From: SABI01 sp963678555
GTDB lineage: Bacteria; Spirochaetota; Spirochaetia; Sphaerochaetales; Sphaerochaetaceae
DNA: 64,000 nucleotides
Assembly: GCA_963678555.2 (NCBI GenBank)
Contig: CAXXJA010000002.1
Coordinates: 1,178,001-1,242,000 of the forward strand
Direction of reading: 5' to 3'
The notes beneath the pieces were generated by a model. That model ran no database searches and had not been told where the DNA came from. It saw only the letters and a list, made by a program, of their open reading frames with translations. This document shows, in pieces, positions 63,938 through 64,000 of this stretch (its first letter is position 1; each line of letters starts with the position of its first letter). The position numbers and the translations under genes were made by a program.

Positions 63938-64000
63938 TTACTCGATCTCGTAATCCTTGATCTTGTACATCAGTGAGCGCAGGCTGATTTCCAGAAGCTG
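63938..64000 (-). CDS. C-terminal end of a sigma-54 response regulator
   Basis: The last 20 residues before TAA (63938-63940) read QLLEISLRSLMYKIKDYEIE, the second half of the Fis-type helix-turn-helix that ends NtrC family regulators. The rest lies beyond the window. Confidence 0.75.
   Translation of the reverse strand, partial: QLLEISLRSLMYKIKDYEIE

Overview
The window reads as three unrelated stretches of bacterial or phage DNA joined end to end without gap characters. The joints are inferred from genes cut off mid-frame with an abrupt change of base composition, near 9,080 and near 36,843. No ribosomal RNA is present, so organism names below are inferences from gene content.

Region A (1 to about 9,080) is AT-rich and entirely on the minus strand. 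It is the tail module of a siphovirus or prophage. In transcription order it holds a cut-off structural gene, a small zinc-ribbon protein, a tail tube protein followed by a strong terminator, a tail-assembly chaperone pair joined by a canonical -1 slippery site (A AAA AAC), a tape measure protein split by a frameshift, a second terminator, and a 1494-residue tail tip/fibre protein carrying about 14 copies of a 28-residue (84 bp) repeat.

Region B (about 9,080 to 36,843) looks like an anaerobic, probably sulfate-reducing Desulfobacteraceae-type bacterium. It contains a periplasmic [NiFe] hydrogenase operon with a multiheme cytochrome (both hydrogenase genes carry single-base insertions), a large hybrid histidine kinase bracketed by two related palindromes, a YitT membrane protein, a SWIM-protein/SNF2-helicase pair, a lower-GC island with a zinc-ribbon DNA methyltransferase and a PD-(D/E)XK nuclease (probable restriction-modification), a hicB remnant, RluA, a BCCT carrier, a glycolate/lactate oxidase pair (GlcD broken, GlcF intact), Hcp behind an exact FNR-type site, a prolyl-tRNA editing protein, TSUP and AEC transporters, a PEP-CTERM cysteine-protease-like protein and the 3' end of nadE.

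Region C (about 36,843 to 64,000) resembles a Desulfuromonadales-type bacterium. It starts inside a sigma-54 response regulator, followed by a short-chain fatty acid/acetoacetate operon (transporter, CoA-transferase alpha and beta, thiolase) and a LysR regulator. Related palindromic repeats lie on both sides of the operon and again near 46,000. Then come a toxin-antitoxin locus with a dead toxin and an intact antitoxin, tRNA-Pro(CGG) with its terminator, and next to it a structured element that copies the tRNA 3' end. The rest is a GC-richer housekeeping block: DUF2726 protein, flavin reductase, EamA carrier, YigZ, lspA-ileS, YdcF, endonuclease III-like protein, a 932-residue lipoprotein, a JAB-DinG helicase fusion, an SGNH esterase, a ferritin-like protein, a diheme cytochrome, radC and the last 20 codons of another sigma-54 regulator.

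The items most worth a second look are the tRNA-tail structured element (46,389-46,532), the methyltransferase/nuclease pair (21,726-24,954), the JAB-DinG fusion (58,854), the chaperone frameshift (7,738-7,744), and the palindromic repeat family around the fatty-acid operon.
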